Positions 5,765-12,965 of a DNA stretch of 12,965 nucleotides are shown here, one piece after another (position 1 is the stretch's first letter; the number at the start of each line of letters is the position of its first letter). The notes beneath the pieces are model-generated. The model saw only the letters and a program-made list of their open reading frames with translations. It had not been told where the DNA came from and searched no databases. Position numbers and translations under genes: made by a program. This stretch comes from Verrucomicrobiota bacterium (GTDB lineage Bacteria; Verrucomicrobiota; Verrucomicrobiia; Limisphaerales; JACRJZ01): contig JAKLEJ010000053.1 in assembly GCA_022711695.1 (NCBI GenBank), positions 1 to 12,965 on the forward strand, given 5' to 3'.

Positions 5765-7651
5765 TCATCGGACCACCTCGATCACGGCTTCGGTCCACTC
5801 GCGCAAATCGATGTCCTCCGAGACGACATCCGCCACGATCACGCGCGGCCCCGCAGGGCATTCGTGCGAGACGCGGACGGACATCCGGATCTGGCCTTCC
5901 GCCCGGGCTGCCACGCGAACGGGCTGGAGGCCGGTGACGCTGAGGCCCTCCGGGGCCCGGACCCTGGCCCGAAAAGTCCGCTCGCGCGGGGAGTGATTCA
6001 CGATCCGCAGCGCCAATGACGCGGTTTGCAGCGGCCGGGCGGCCGTCCAGTACGGATGCAGGACCGCCCAGCTTTCGTCCAGCCCGTAATTGGGGTCATC
6101 GAATGGCAGCAGTTCGGACAGCAGCGGGATGCGGCGTCGTAGCGCCTCGGCCATTTGCGCCCGCTGGGCTGGGGAGAAACGAAATGCGGGTTCGACATGC
6201 TGGTTCAGCAGCAGGCAGCCCGGCGGCAGAGTTCCCAGTTGTTCCAGACAGCGGAAGAAGCCCTGGCCTTCGTGAAGGAAATTGCGGTTTGGCAGGCAAT
6301 AGTCGTCGATGCCCGAGGGCGTGAAGGAGTCGCCCAGGAAGAACGCGGACCAGCCGGCGTCGCTCTGGACCAGCAGGGCGTTGTGATGGAGCGTCTGGCC
6401 GGGGTGGTCGAAGATCGTCATTCGATACTCTTTCCATCTCCAAGCGTCCCGGTCCGCGTGGCGCGCGGTCACAGGACTCGGGTTCCGGGTGAGGCAGGGC
6501 AAGCGGTAATCGCCGGGCCGCTCGATCACATCCACCAGGCTGCCGCAGGCGTGGATCTTCGCGCCAAATTCGGTGACCAGCGTCGGCAACGCGTCCGTAT
6601 GATCGTCGTGATAATGCGTCACGAAGACATGCTCGATCGAAGTCAGCCTGCCGGCGCTGCGCAGCTTGCGCAGTTCGCCCACGATGTTGGCGCCGCCGCA
6701 ATCGACGAGGAACCCCGAACGGTCCGCCGCCAGGAGCAGCCGTGAGTTCGAGATGGGAACGATCTGGTCCGGCAGGGCCAGCGTTTCGGCCATGGCCATC
6801 CAATCGACGACCGCGTCCGGCTCCAGCACCCGACGCGCCTTGGTCCGCATATGGTCGTCCTTGAAGTACCAGCGCAGCGCGTCGATCGAGAGGTAGTTGG
6901 AATAGACGGCCTGAATTCGATGTTTCAATCGCGCGAAGGCCGGCAGGGGATCGAGGATCACAGTTCCGCGGAGGGGCACGAGCAAGTCGGGTTTCGCCAC
7001 GGCGAGCCGATCCAGGCTGGCGACCACCTCCCCCAGCCGTCCCGCCCAGCCGTGATACCCGCCAACTTTCGCCCCGGGAATGGCATCCTGCAGGCTGAAC
7101 AGGTCTTGAAGCCGGCCGTCGTCACGAATGAGATCGCCGGTGAACGCGATCCTTCGTCCGTCCACATCGATCAGGTAACTCACGGCCCCGCGGGTGTAGC
7201 CTGGAGTTGCCAGGACCCGGATGGACAGGTCCGCCCACGGGACGGTGTCGCCGCCCTGGACTGCCAGACCCACAGGCATGGGCTCGACGGGAACACGGGT
7301 GGATTGCTGGGCGTAGTTGTGGAACCGGTTCTCGCGCTGCCCGGCCCAGAATCGCTCTGGATGCGCCAGCAGGTTCGACTCTGCCTGCGGGGCCACGATC
7401 TTCGCGCCTGCCTGCGCCAGGCCCCGCGCGGCCCAGAGGGCGTCGCGACGGGCATGCGTGAGCAGAAGCATGTCTGCCGCCGGCTGCCGGCCGGAGGGAT
7501 CGCCGTAAACCGCCAGCGCTCGCCCCTGGCGTTCGATGAACACCCCATTGACCGCCCCTGTTGCGAGAGTCAGCCCCCGCGGCAGCGGTTCGTCCGCCTG
7601 CGCGATCCCGGCGATGAGGAAGACAACGGTGAGGCTTTGGGACCAGATCAT
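5765..7651 (-). CDS. Secreted tandem metallo-beta-lactamase-fold protein, first domain degenerate
   Basis: This 628-residue protein has a signal peptide (1 to about 19, GIAQA then DEPL). Two MBL-fold domains follow. In the first (about 28-240) the HxHxDH motif has become THARRDA (65-71), the next histidine is a tyrosine (PGYT, 150-153), the last is an arginine (PLRG, 226-229), and only GD (172-173) remains. The second (about 300-500) keeps THYHDDH (345-351), PGQTLHH (417-423), LGDSFTP (439-445) and NQHVEP (483-488), so it probably binds two metals and hydrolyses something. Residues 545-628 look like a NEW3/alpha-galactosidase-associated beta-sandwich. The gene starts 4 bases after the beta-helix stop (TAG-ACCG-ATG) and abuts the GH172 gene, so it should be co-translated with both. 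The substrate is unknown; an ester, lactone or sulfate on a glycan would suit the context but is inference. Confidence 0.85.
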   Translation of the reverse strand: MIWSQSLTVVFLIAGIAQADEPLPRGLTLATGAVNGVFIERQGRALAVYGDPSGRQPAADMLLLTHARRDALWAARGLAQAGAKIVAPQAESNLLAHPERFWAGQRENRFHNYAQQSTRVPVEPMPVGLAVQGGDTVPWADLSIRVLATPGYTRGAVSYLIDVDGRRIAFTGDLIRDDGRLQDLFSLQDAIPGAKVGGYHGWAGRLGEVVASLDRLAVAKPDLLVPLRGTVILDPLPAFARLKHRIQAVYSNYLSIDALRWYFKDDHMRTKARRVLEPDAVVDWMAMAETLALPDQIVPISNSRLLLAADRSGFLVDCGGANIVGELRKLRSAGRLTSIEHVFVTHYHDDHTDALPTLVTEFGAKIHACGSLVDVIERPGDYRLPCLTRNPSPVTARHADRDAWRWKEYRMTIFDHPGQTLHHNALLVQSDAGWSAFFLGDSFTPSGIDDYCLPNRNFLHEGQGFFRCLEQLGTLPPGCLLLNQHVEPAFRFSPAQRAQMAEALRRRIPLLSELLPFDDPNYGLDESWAVLHPYWTAARPLQTASLALRIVNHSPRERTFRARVRAPEGLSVTGLQPVRVAARAEGQIRMSVRVSHECPAGPRVIVADVVSEDIDLREWTEAVIEVVR

Positions 7652-7655
7652 CGGT

Positions 7656-9467
7656 CTATTGTCCGTGTTGGGACGAGGGGGCGTCGGCCGCTGGCGAGCC
7701 TGGATCGATTCCCAGCAACACTCCGGGGATGGCGCCCTGCGGATAGGCGTTCCCGAGCTGCCTGAGCCTCTCGGCGTTGACCCGCAAATCCAGCCGCCGA
7801 ATGTCCGCAAAGCTCGGGTCCATTGTCCGGCCCGCCGTGTCGATGCCCAAGTCCGACTGGAACTCGCCCAGGCTGGCGTAGCTCTTGTGACGGGCCCAGC
7901 TTGGGCCCCATTTGAAGCCGCCCTGGCCCGGGCCGGAGAAATAGACGTTGCCTTCGAACCTCAGGCGCAGCGCCTCCAGCGTGAGGCCCTGCGGCTGGCC
8001 CTCAAGGGTCTTCGCGGTGTAGGCGCCGGCGATGTCTCCCGGCTTTGCGGCTGCGGCGGCTGCCGGCGGCTGAGCCAGGCGGCCTCCCGCGGGCCAGTGC
8101 CGGCCGTCCTTCACGTCGAACCAGCCCCACACCTGGGCATCGCGATTGAAGACGATCAGGTTGTTGCGAATCGTCTCGTCGTGGTTCCAGACCGCCCGGG
8201 CGGCGCGGTCTTCGATGGTCGGGGTGACGCGCGTTTGCTCGCGGAAGTTGAAGCCCTCGCGGTTGCCGGCGATGAGGTTGCGCTCGATGACGCAGCCGGG
8301 GCTGCTGGACAGCGAGATCCCGGCCTGGGCGCCCCAGGCGCCCGGGGTCGCGGCAAAGCCGTTGCCGGTAAGAACGTTGTCGCGCGCGACCAGCCGGAAG
8401 GAGATCTCGTAGAAAATGCCCGCATCGTCGTTGTCGGCGATGAGGCAGTGGCGCACGGTGCAATTGGTGTTGCCGATGTCGAACCAGATGCCGTTGCCGC
8501 GGTTGCGCAAAAACCGGCTTCGCTCGAGCACGGCGTCGCGGCACAAGGCGAGCTTGTTTCCCCCCGCCTCCCAGCCGCGATCGAAACCTTTCGTGTTGTT
8601 GTTTTCGACGAGGCACTCGGTGAACAACAGCCGGTGAGCGCGGCCGGCGCCGAAGCCCAACTGGCCGTTGTCGCGGAACACGCAGCGGCGCGCCACCGCG
8701 TCTTCGCCCACGAACGCCGCTCCGCTCGAGTTCATGGCCTCGACCACGCAGTCCTCGAGGGTGTTGTGGCGGCCGGCCAACACGACCGCGCCGTGCTGCG
8801 CCATGTTGGCGGCATAGCGAAAGCGCAGGCCGCGCGTCTCCACGTGGTCGCCTTCCACCCGCAGCGCCTCCTGCCGCGTCGAAGCTTCGACGAACGCCTT
8901 GTTGAGGTCGCGGCTGCCCATGTCCCAGACCAGCAGCGCACGGTTGGTTGTGTCCGCAAAGAAGGACCCCGGCCCAAGCTGGTCCGCGCCGAGCGCCTGG
9001 CGAAGAAGATAGCCGTCCACCGCCACCTGCTCGCAACGGCCGACGACCCGGTGATAGTCGTCGTCGGGATGGGTCATGCTGCGGTTCCAGGCGATGAACC
9101 GGTGCGGCCAGGCCGCGCGGTAGATGGGCCGCTTGTCATCCGCCTTCTGCCAGCCGGTCAGCCGGTCCGCCCCGGTCACGACCACGTGTTCCCCCGGCGC
9201 GGCCTCGAAGCGGATCGGGGCCTGGGCCGTGCCGCTTTGCTTCACCACAACCTGTTCCCGATAGACGCCGGCGCGGATCGCCACGCGGTCTCCCGCCTGC
9301 GCCATCGCCGCCGCCTTGCCGAGGCTTTTCCAGGGCCGCGCGGCTGTGCCCGGACCTTCGTCGCTGGCGGAGGGATGTTGCTGCGCCACCTCGTAAGTGG
9401 CGGCGGACGCCGCGCAGGCAAGACTCAACGCCAGACCCACAGCTTGATGGCAGCGCAACACACTCAT
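7656..9467 (-). CDS. Secreted right-handed parallel beta-helix protein
   Basis: This 603-residue protein has a signal peptide (1 to 22, ending ACAASA). The mature start matches the opening of pectate-lyase-like beta-helix proteins: a SASDEGPGTAARPW segment, then KSLGKAAAMAQAGD, IRAGVYREQVVV and PGEHVVVTGAD. A long run of short strands and turns follows, with repeated elements such as LEDCVV, ARRCVF, FTECLV, LERSRF, VRHCLI and IERNLI, each roughly one coil apart. This is the beta-helix signature. An alanine-rich stretch near residues 465-475 probably marks a linker. The fold is used by polysaccharide lyases (PL6 and others), hydrolases and binding proteins. I cannot identify catalytic residues, so the activity is open. 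It heads the tight three-gene unit. The start has no Shine-Dalgarno but has CATATT five bases upstream (9478-9473 on the minus strand). Confidence 0.85.
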   Translation of the reverse strand: MSVLRCHQAVGLALSLACAASAATYEVAQQHPSASDEGPGTAARPWKSLGKAAAMAQAGDRVAIRAGVYREQVVVKQSGTAQAPIRFEAAPGEHVVVTGADRLTGWQKADDKRPIYRAAWPHRFIAWNRSMTHPDDDYHRVVGRCEQVAVDGYLLRQALGADQLGPGSFFADTTNRALLVWDMGSRDLNKAFVEASTRQEALRVEGDHVETRGLRFRYAANMAQHGAVVLAGRHNTLEDCVVEAMNSSGAAFVGEDAVARRCVFRDNGQLGFGAGRAHRLLFTECLVENNNTKGFDRGWEAGGNKLALCRDAVLERSRFLRNRGNGIWFDIGNTNCTVRHCLIADNDDAGIFYEISFRLVARDNVLTGNGFAATPGAWGAQAGISLSSSPGCVIERNLIAGNREGFNFREQTRVTPTIEDRAARAVWNHDETIRNNLIVFNRDAQVWGWFDVKDGRHWPAGGRLAQPPAAAAAAKPGDIAGAYTAKTLEGQPQGLTLEALRLRFEGNVYFSGPGQGGFKWGPSWARHKSYASLGEFQSDLGIDTAGRTMDPSFADIRRLDLRVNAERLRQLGNAYPQGAIPGVLLGIDPGSPAADAPSSQHGQ

Positions 9468-9549
9468 GGCTAAATATGCGCGTAATCTGGGCCTGAACGC
9501 ATGACAAAGCGAGGCAAAGTTCACACACGCTCCGGATCCGTGAACGCAG

Positions 9550-9645
9550 GACAAGCCCCGCGGAGCCGGGAGGGCGAGCGTCCTCGCGAGCCTCATTTTC
9601 GGCCGAGTCCGTCCGCGGCTGTGTCCGCTGCGCTCCAGCCTGTGG
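9550..9645. repeat. Probable dispersed intergenic element
   Basis: The gap between the isomerase and beta-helix genes holds GGGAGGGCGAGCGTCCTC (9568-9585) followed by GCGAGCCTC, then GCGGCTGTGTCCGC with a short GCGG/CCGC stem and GCTGCGCTCCAGCC. I recall both phrases as recurrent intergenic wording in Verrucomicrobiota genomes, giving peptides like REGERPREP when read as protein. This is memory and I cannot confirm copy number. Only one copy is in the window and its ends are approximate. It splits the minus-strand cluster and could hold or disrupt a promoter. Confidence 0.4.
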
Positions 9646-9668
9646 GCGTAGCAGGTCTGGCGCTCAGT

Positions 9669-10589
9669 TCAAGACGCCGGGCGTTCGACGGACTGGCCCG
9701 CGGCCAGGCCGTGGGCACGCATCCATTCCAGGTATGTCGTGGCGCAGGCGTCCAGGTTCTCCAACCCGCCGCCTCCGCGCAGGGGGGAGCACATCTCGTA
9801 AACCGCCAGCCCGTCGAAGCCCCCGTCGCGCAGACCCTGGAAGAACGCCGGGTAGTCGATGAAGCCGCTGCCAAATGGAACGGCGCGCACCCAGTCGGGC
9901 GACTGCCGTTCGTAATTGACCAGCGCCGGGCGATAGCGATAGCGAGGCACGCGCACGTAGTCGGCGTTCGTCGTCATCACGGCGTGCGGCGCCGCCGTCC
10001 GCGCCGCCTCGTAAAGATCCTCCCCGCGCAATGCCGGCGACCACGCGTCGAACCCGAGTTTGCAGTTGGGCCGGCCGATGTCCGCCAACAACTCCAGCAG
10101 CGCGCTCGTGTCGAGCGCCAGGTCGTGGTGGTTCTGAATCGCCAGCGTCACGCCGTGCGCCGCCGCGCGGTCGCACATCTCGCGCGCCGCCGTCACCACC
10201 CCCGCCCACAGGGCCTGCGAATCCTGGCTCTCGCTCTGATACGCCGTGAAGATGCGGACGACCGACGCGCCCAGTTCGGCAGTGATGCGCGCCAGCGACT
10301 CCACGTAGGCGATCTGAAACTCAACGGCCGGCACCTCCGCCGCGCTGCTGGGAGCCAGGTTCGTGTAACCGGCAATCGCGTCGCAGCTCACGCCCGCCTG
10401 TCGCAACGCCTCCCGCAACAATTCCAGGAGTTCCGGGGTGGCGTCCAGGGGGGAGAGATGCGGGCGTTTGCCCATGAGCATGACCGACTCGAAGCCCAAC
10501 CGCGAGGCCCTCGCGATGAACTCGGGCAGCGGCAGCGTCGCCTGGCCCCACAAGCCGGCGTAGCTGACAGAGAAGAGACCGGTTTTCAT
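9669..10589 (-). CDS. Sugar phosphate isomerase/epimerase-like TIM-barrel protein
   Basis: This 306-residue protein without a signal peptide belongs to the xylose-isomerase-like/AP-endonuclease-2 TIM-barrel superfamily. The barrel opens with MKTGLFSVSY, and strands such as LGFESVML (31-38), VVRIFTAY (110-117), VTLAIQNHHD (147-156), CKLGFDAWS (176-184) and LAVYEMC (261-267) follow. In relatives such as IolE the metal is held by Glu, Asp, His and Glu. Here the first position appears to be Q152, D181 and E265 are in place, and the histidine position is unclear (near TTNADY, 206-211). Function is therefore a guess: isomerisation, epimerisation or dehydration of a sugar or inositol. It is the cytoplasmic member of an otherwise secreted cluster. 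ATG 10589 was chosen because the barrel starts directly after it; upstream codons are low-complexity. No Shine-Dalgarno is visible. Confidence 0.85.
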   Translation of the reverse strand: MKTGLFSVSYAGLWGQATLPLPEFIARASRLGFESVMLMGKRPHLSPLDATPELLELLREALRQAGVSCDAIAGYTNLAPSSAAEVPAVEFQIAYVESLARITAELGASVVRIFTAYQSESQDSQALWAGVVTAAREMCDRAAAHGVTLAIQNHHDLALDTSALLELLADIGRPNCKLGFDAWSPALRGEDLYEAARTAAPHAVMTTNADYVRVPRYRYRPALVNYERQSPDWVRAVPFGSGFIDYPAFFQGLRDGGFDGLAVYEMCSPLRGGGGLENLDACATTYLEWMRAHGLAAGQSVERPAS

Positions 10590-10595
10590 GGCGCC

Positions 10596-10623
10596 AGTAT
10601 GTGCGCGGCGCCCGATTTGGCAA
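10596..10623 (-). promoter_or_regulatory. Possible isomerase promoter, leaderless type
   Basis: Read on the minus strand, TTGCCA (10623-10618, five of six to the -35 consensus), a 16-base spacer and CATACT (10601-10596, four of six to the -10 consensus) end six bases before the ATG at 10589. The intervening GGCGCC is nearly the same as GGCGTC at the M60 peptidase gene. This would be the main promoter of the minus-strand cluster if transcription crosses the 201-base gap before the beta-helix gene. Confidence 0.4.
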
Positions 10624-10731
10624 TCCTGCGCTCGCGGCAAGCCGACCCCATCGGCCTGGCGCGCTGGCGGTTTTGCCTTGCGCGGGCGTGGGGTCTGCAC
10701 TCTGCTGCGGTGTGTCCGCCCACGCGTCTGC

Positions 10732-10757
10732 GGCGGCGGCCCGGCCGCACCGCCGCC
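10732..10757 (+). other. GC-only hairpin in the leader of the GH106-like gene
   Basis: GGCGGCGG (10732-10739) pairs with CCGCCGCC (10750-10757) around a 10-base loop, ending 28 bases before the ATG at 10786. If transcription begins upstream, this stem would be in the leader and could affect translation or mRNA stability. In DNA this GC-rich a chance stem is possible. I see no convincing promoter for the plus strand in the 196-base divergent gap. Confidence 0.3.
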
Positions 10758-10785
10758 AGACGAAGGCAGGCGCGATGTCAAAACC

Positions 10786-12965
10786 ATGAACACGTTCTAC
10801 TCTCGGCTCGCAGTGGCTGCTCTTCTGCTGCTCTCGGCTCCGCTGGCGCGGCCCCAGGCGAGCCCCTCGCTCGAGGAGGGGTTCCGCAGCGCGCCCGCCG
10901 CGGACAAGCCCTGGGCTTACTGGTGGTGGCTCAAAGGCAACGTCACTCCGGAGTCCATCACCCGCGACCTCGAGGCGATGGCGCGCGCCGGCTTCGGCGG
11001 CTTCCTGATGTTCGACGCGCGCGGCTACCACGAGGACCACGTTCCCCCGCCGCCGAGCCGGATGGAGTTCATGAGCCCGGAGTGGCGAATCCTGCTGAAG
11101 CACTCGCTCAAGGAAGCCGGCCGCCTGGGACTTCAGGCCAGCGTGAACTTGAGCAGTTGCGCCGGCGCCCTCAAAGGACCGTGGCAGGTGGGGGATGACG
11201 CCCCCAAGAAGCTGGTCTGGACTGCCGCCGAAACGCGCGGCGCCCAACTCCTCACCTGCGACCTGCGAGTTCCCCAGGACAAACGATTTTGGGATGTGGC
11301 CGTTCTGGCCGTCCGGCACGAGGCCCCGGGCGGGGCGGCGCCGGCCGCGGCCGCCACGCCCGCGCTGGACCTTTCCTCCCGGTGGCAGGACGTCGCCGCT
11401 CTCGCGGCTCCGCTGCCAGCCGTTCTCGAGGTGGCGGACCTGTCCTCGAGAGTGGACGCGCGCGGCCGGCTGGCCTGGCGCGCCCCGGCTGGCCACTGGA
11501 CTGTGCTGCGCTTCGGTTGCGTCACCATGGAAAACCACGAATACGACGTGGACATCCTGGATCGCAAGGCGGTGACCGGTCATTTCGAGCGAATGGGCCG
11601 CGTGCTCCTGCAAGATGCCGGGCCGCTCGCGGGCCGCACGCTCACCCATTTCTACAGCGTGAGTTGGGAAGGCGCGGCCCCGACCTGGACGCTGGCGATC
11701 GAGAAAGAGTTCAGGCGCCGCCGCGGCTACGACCTGCGGCCATGGCTGCCGGCGCTGGCCGGGTTTGCGGTGAAGGACCGGGCCCTTTCGGAGCGCTTCC
11801 TGCGCGACTACTACAAGACGCTCGGCGACTGCTTCATGGACAACTTCTACGGCACGCTGCGCGAGTTGTCCGGGCGCGCCGGCCTGAAGTGGCACTCCGA
11901 ATCGGGCGGGCCTTGGGACCGCAAGCTGGCCGCATTCGAGCAGGCCGACCAACTGGCCTTTCTCGGGCGCAACGACATGCCCCAGGGCGAATTCTGGTGG
12001 CCGCGCCGCTCGTTGAACCGGCCCGTGGCCATGGCCGCTCACATTTACGGCCGCCCTCTGGCGGCCGCCGAGGCGTTCACCCACATGGCCCAACACTGGT
12101 CCGCCTACCCGGCCACCCTCAAGCCCCGCGCCGACGCTGCCTTCTGTGACGGCATCAACCACCTGATCTGGCACACCTTCACGGCCTCGCCGCCTGAGTT
12201 GGGCAAGCCCGGCAGCGAGTACTTCGCCGGCACGCACCTGAACCCGAATGTGACCTGGTGGCCCCAAGCCGGCCCTTTCCTCGCTTACCTGGGCCGGAGC
12301 CAGTTCCTGTTGCGGCAGGGCCGGTTTGTGGCCGACGTCTGCGTCTATGTGGGGGACCGCAATTATCTGAATTGGGACCGCGGCACTAATTGGGGCGACA
12401 AGCCCAGCTTGAGACTGCCTCGCGGCTACAGCTACGACCTCGTCAACACCGAGGTGCTCGTGGAGCGGCTGGCGGTTCGGGGGGACGACCTGGCGCTCCC
12501 AGACGGCATGCGCTATCGCATGCTGGTGGTGGATCTCGAGGACACGGCCGTGCCGCCAGAGGCCCTCCGCAAGATTCTCAAGCTCGCCCGGGCTGGCGCC
12601 ACCATCGTGCTCGGCCAACGCCAACCCCAGCGGGCCCCGGGCCTGGCGGACTACCCCCGATGCGAGGAGGCCGTACGCCGGTTGGCCGCGCAGCTTTGGG
12701 GAGCGGCTCTCCCCGCGTCCGCCTCCGCGGCGGCTGCGGCCGAAAGCGGCGCCCCAGTCGGCCGCGGCCGCCTCATTGCTGGCCGGCCCGTTGCGGACGC
12801 GCTCCGGCAGAAAGGCATCCTTCCCGACTTCGAAGGCCCGTGGGACTACACGCACCGCCGCGACGGGGACACGGAAGTGTATTTCATCTCAGGCCAGGGC
12901 TCGGCGGAATGCGCGTTCCGCGTCAGCGGCAAGGAGCCCGAGCTCTGGGATCCGGTGACCGGCGC
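10786..12965 (+). CDS. Secreted GH106-like glycoside hydrolase (alpha-L-rhamnosidase family), 3' end cut by window
   Basis: The frame stays open for 726 codons to the right edge. A signal peptide (1 to about 25, LAVAALLLLSAPLA) precedes the typical GH106/PF17132 opening: PWAYWWWLKGNVT (42-54), then ITRDLEAMARAGFGG and a TIM-barrel core. Candidate acidic residues lie in SVSWEG (E295), WHSESGG (E372) and AAEAF (E429), and GYSYDLVNTEVL matches a conserved late barrel segment. I do not assign catalytic roles. Family members remove alpha-L-rhamnose from pectic and other polysaccharides and usually exceed 900 residues, so the C-terminal sandwich domains should lie beyond the edge. Alanine-rich stretches near 184-190 and 645-655 look like linkers. 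The gene is divergent from the isomerase cluster, suggesting a shared glycan. The start has no close Shine-Dalgarno; AAGGCAGG is 15-23 bases away. Confidence 0.85.
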   Translation, partial: MNTFYSRLAVAALLLLSAPLARPQASPSLEEGFRSAPAADKPWAYWWWLKGNVTPESITRDLEAMARAGFGGFLMFDARGYHEDHVPPPPSRMEFMSPEWRILLKHSLKEAGRLGLQASVNLSSCAGALKGPWQVGDDAPKKLVWTAAETRGAQLLTCDLRVPQDKRFWDVAVLAVRHEAPGGAAPAAAATPALDLSSRWQDVAALAAPLPAVLEVADLSSRVDARGRLAWRAPAGHWTVLRFGCVTMENHEYDVDILDRKAVTGHFERMGRVLLQDAGPLAGRTLTHFYSVSWEGAAPTWTLAIEKEFRRRRGYDLRPWLPALAGFAVKDRALSERFLRDYYKTLGDCFMDNFYGTLRELSGRAGLKWHSESGGPWDRKLAAFEQADQLAFLGRNDMPQGEFWWPRRSLNRPVAMAAHIYGRPLAAAEAFTHMAQHWSAYPATLKPRADAAFCDGINHLIWHTFTASPPELGKPGSEYFAGTHLNPNVTWWPQAGPFLAYLGRSQFLLRQGRFVADVCVYVGDRNYLNWDRGTNWGDKPSLRLPRGYSYDLVNTEVLVERLAVRGDDLALPDGMRYRMLVVDLEDTAVPPEALRKILKLARAGATIVLGQRQPQRAPGLADYPRCEEAVRRLAAQLWGAALPASASAAAAAESGAPVGRGRLIAGRPVADALRQKGILPDFEGPWDYTHRRDGDTEVYFISGQGSAECAFRVSGKEPELWDPVTG

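Noticed and set aside
3045..5996. Very long plus-strand open frame (about 983 codons) opposite GH172
   Set aside because: It is antisense to a gene with clear GH172 motifs, and its translation is Arg/Pro/Ala/His-rich with no domain pattern. High GC leaves few stops in this frame.
7536..9473. Long plus-strand open frame opposite the beta-helix gene
   Set aside because: Its composition is antisense-like (Val/Ala/Arg/His-rich) and the minus strand has a signal peptide and beta-helix coils.
9501..11198. Plus-strand open frame overlapping the start of the GH106-like gene
   Set aside because: It is in a different frame from the GH106 motifs and crosses the antisense of the isomerase gene. It has no domain features.
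10321..12855. Long minus-strand open frame (about 844 codons) opposite the GH106-like gene
   Set aside because: The plus strand has a signal peptide and GH106 motifs in an uninterrupted frame. The minus frame has no recognisable fold and runs into the isomerase gene in the wrong frame.
1..12965. CRISPR arrays, tRNA or rRNA genes and insertion sequences
   Set aside because: I saw no regularly spaced direct repeats, no tRNA-like cloverleaf with TTC-loop wording, no rRNA-like sequence and no transposase.

Overview
The window is GC-rich bacterial DNA with seven confident protein genes and one probable small one. It most resembles a Verrucomicrobiota genome (a soil or aquatic lineage such as Limisphaerales/Pedosphaerales) or possibly Planctomycetota. 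This rests on the mix of families (GH172/DUF2961, GH106-like hydrolase, M60/TCAF-like peptidase, secreted tandem metallo-beta-lactamase protein, xylose-isomerase-like TIM barrel) and on two intergenic repeats whose wording I recall from such genomes. No database search was possible, so the taxonomy is inference.

Layout from left to right. Positions 1-448 hold no convincing gene but carry a REP-like array of triloop hairpins (118-213). A vsr mismatch endonuclease (449-865, minus) is divergent from a secreted M60-type zinc peptidase (1007-2737, plus). A small two-helix membrane protein (2986-3153, plus) follows, then a strong 15-bp hairpin (3221-3253). A minus-strand cluster comes next. In transcription order it is a sugar-phosphate-isomerase-like protein (10589-9669), a repeat-bearing gap, a secreted right-handed beta-helix protein (9467-7656), a secreted tandem metallo-beta-lactamase protein (7651-5765) and a secreted GH172 glycoside hydrolase (5744-3423). 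A GH106-like rhamnosidase (10786 to the right edge, cut off at its 3' end) is divergent from this cluster.

The beta-helix, MBL and GH172 genes are almost certainly one transcription unit: 4 bases separate the first two, and the next junction has an ATGA stop/start overlap or a 20-base gap depending on the start used. All three and the GH106-like enzyme have signal peptides, while the isomerase does not. The inferred picture is extracellular attack on a complex glycan followed by cytoplasmic handling of a released sugar. GH172 acts on alpha-furanosides (arabinofuranose, fructofuranose) and GH106 on alpha-L-rhamnosides; the beta-helix protein could be a polysaccharide lyase or binding protein. 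The role of the MBL protein is unknown, and it is the most unusual member: its first MBL domain has lost the metal ligands and its second keeps them.

Several starts lack a Shine-Dalgarno sequence but have a -10-like hexamer 5-6 bases before the ATG, which suggests leaderless transcription. I saw no tRNA, rRNA, CRISPR array, transposase or phage gene.
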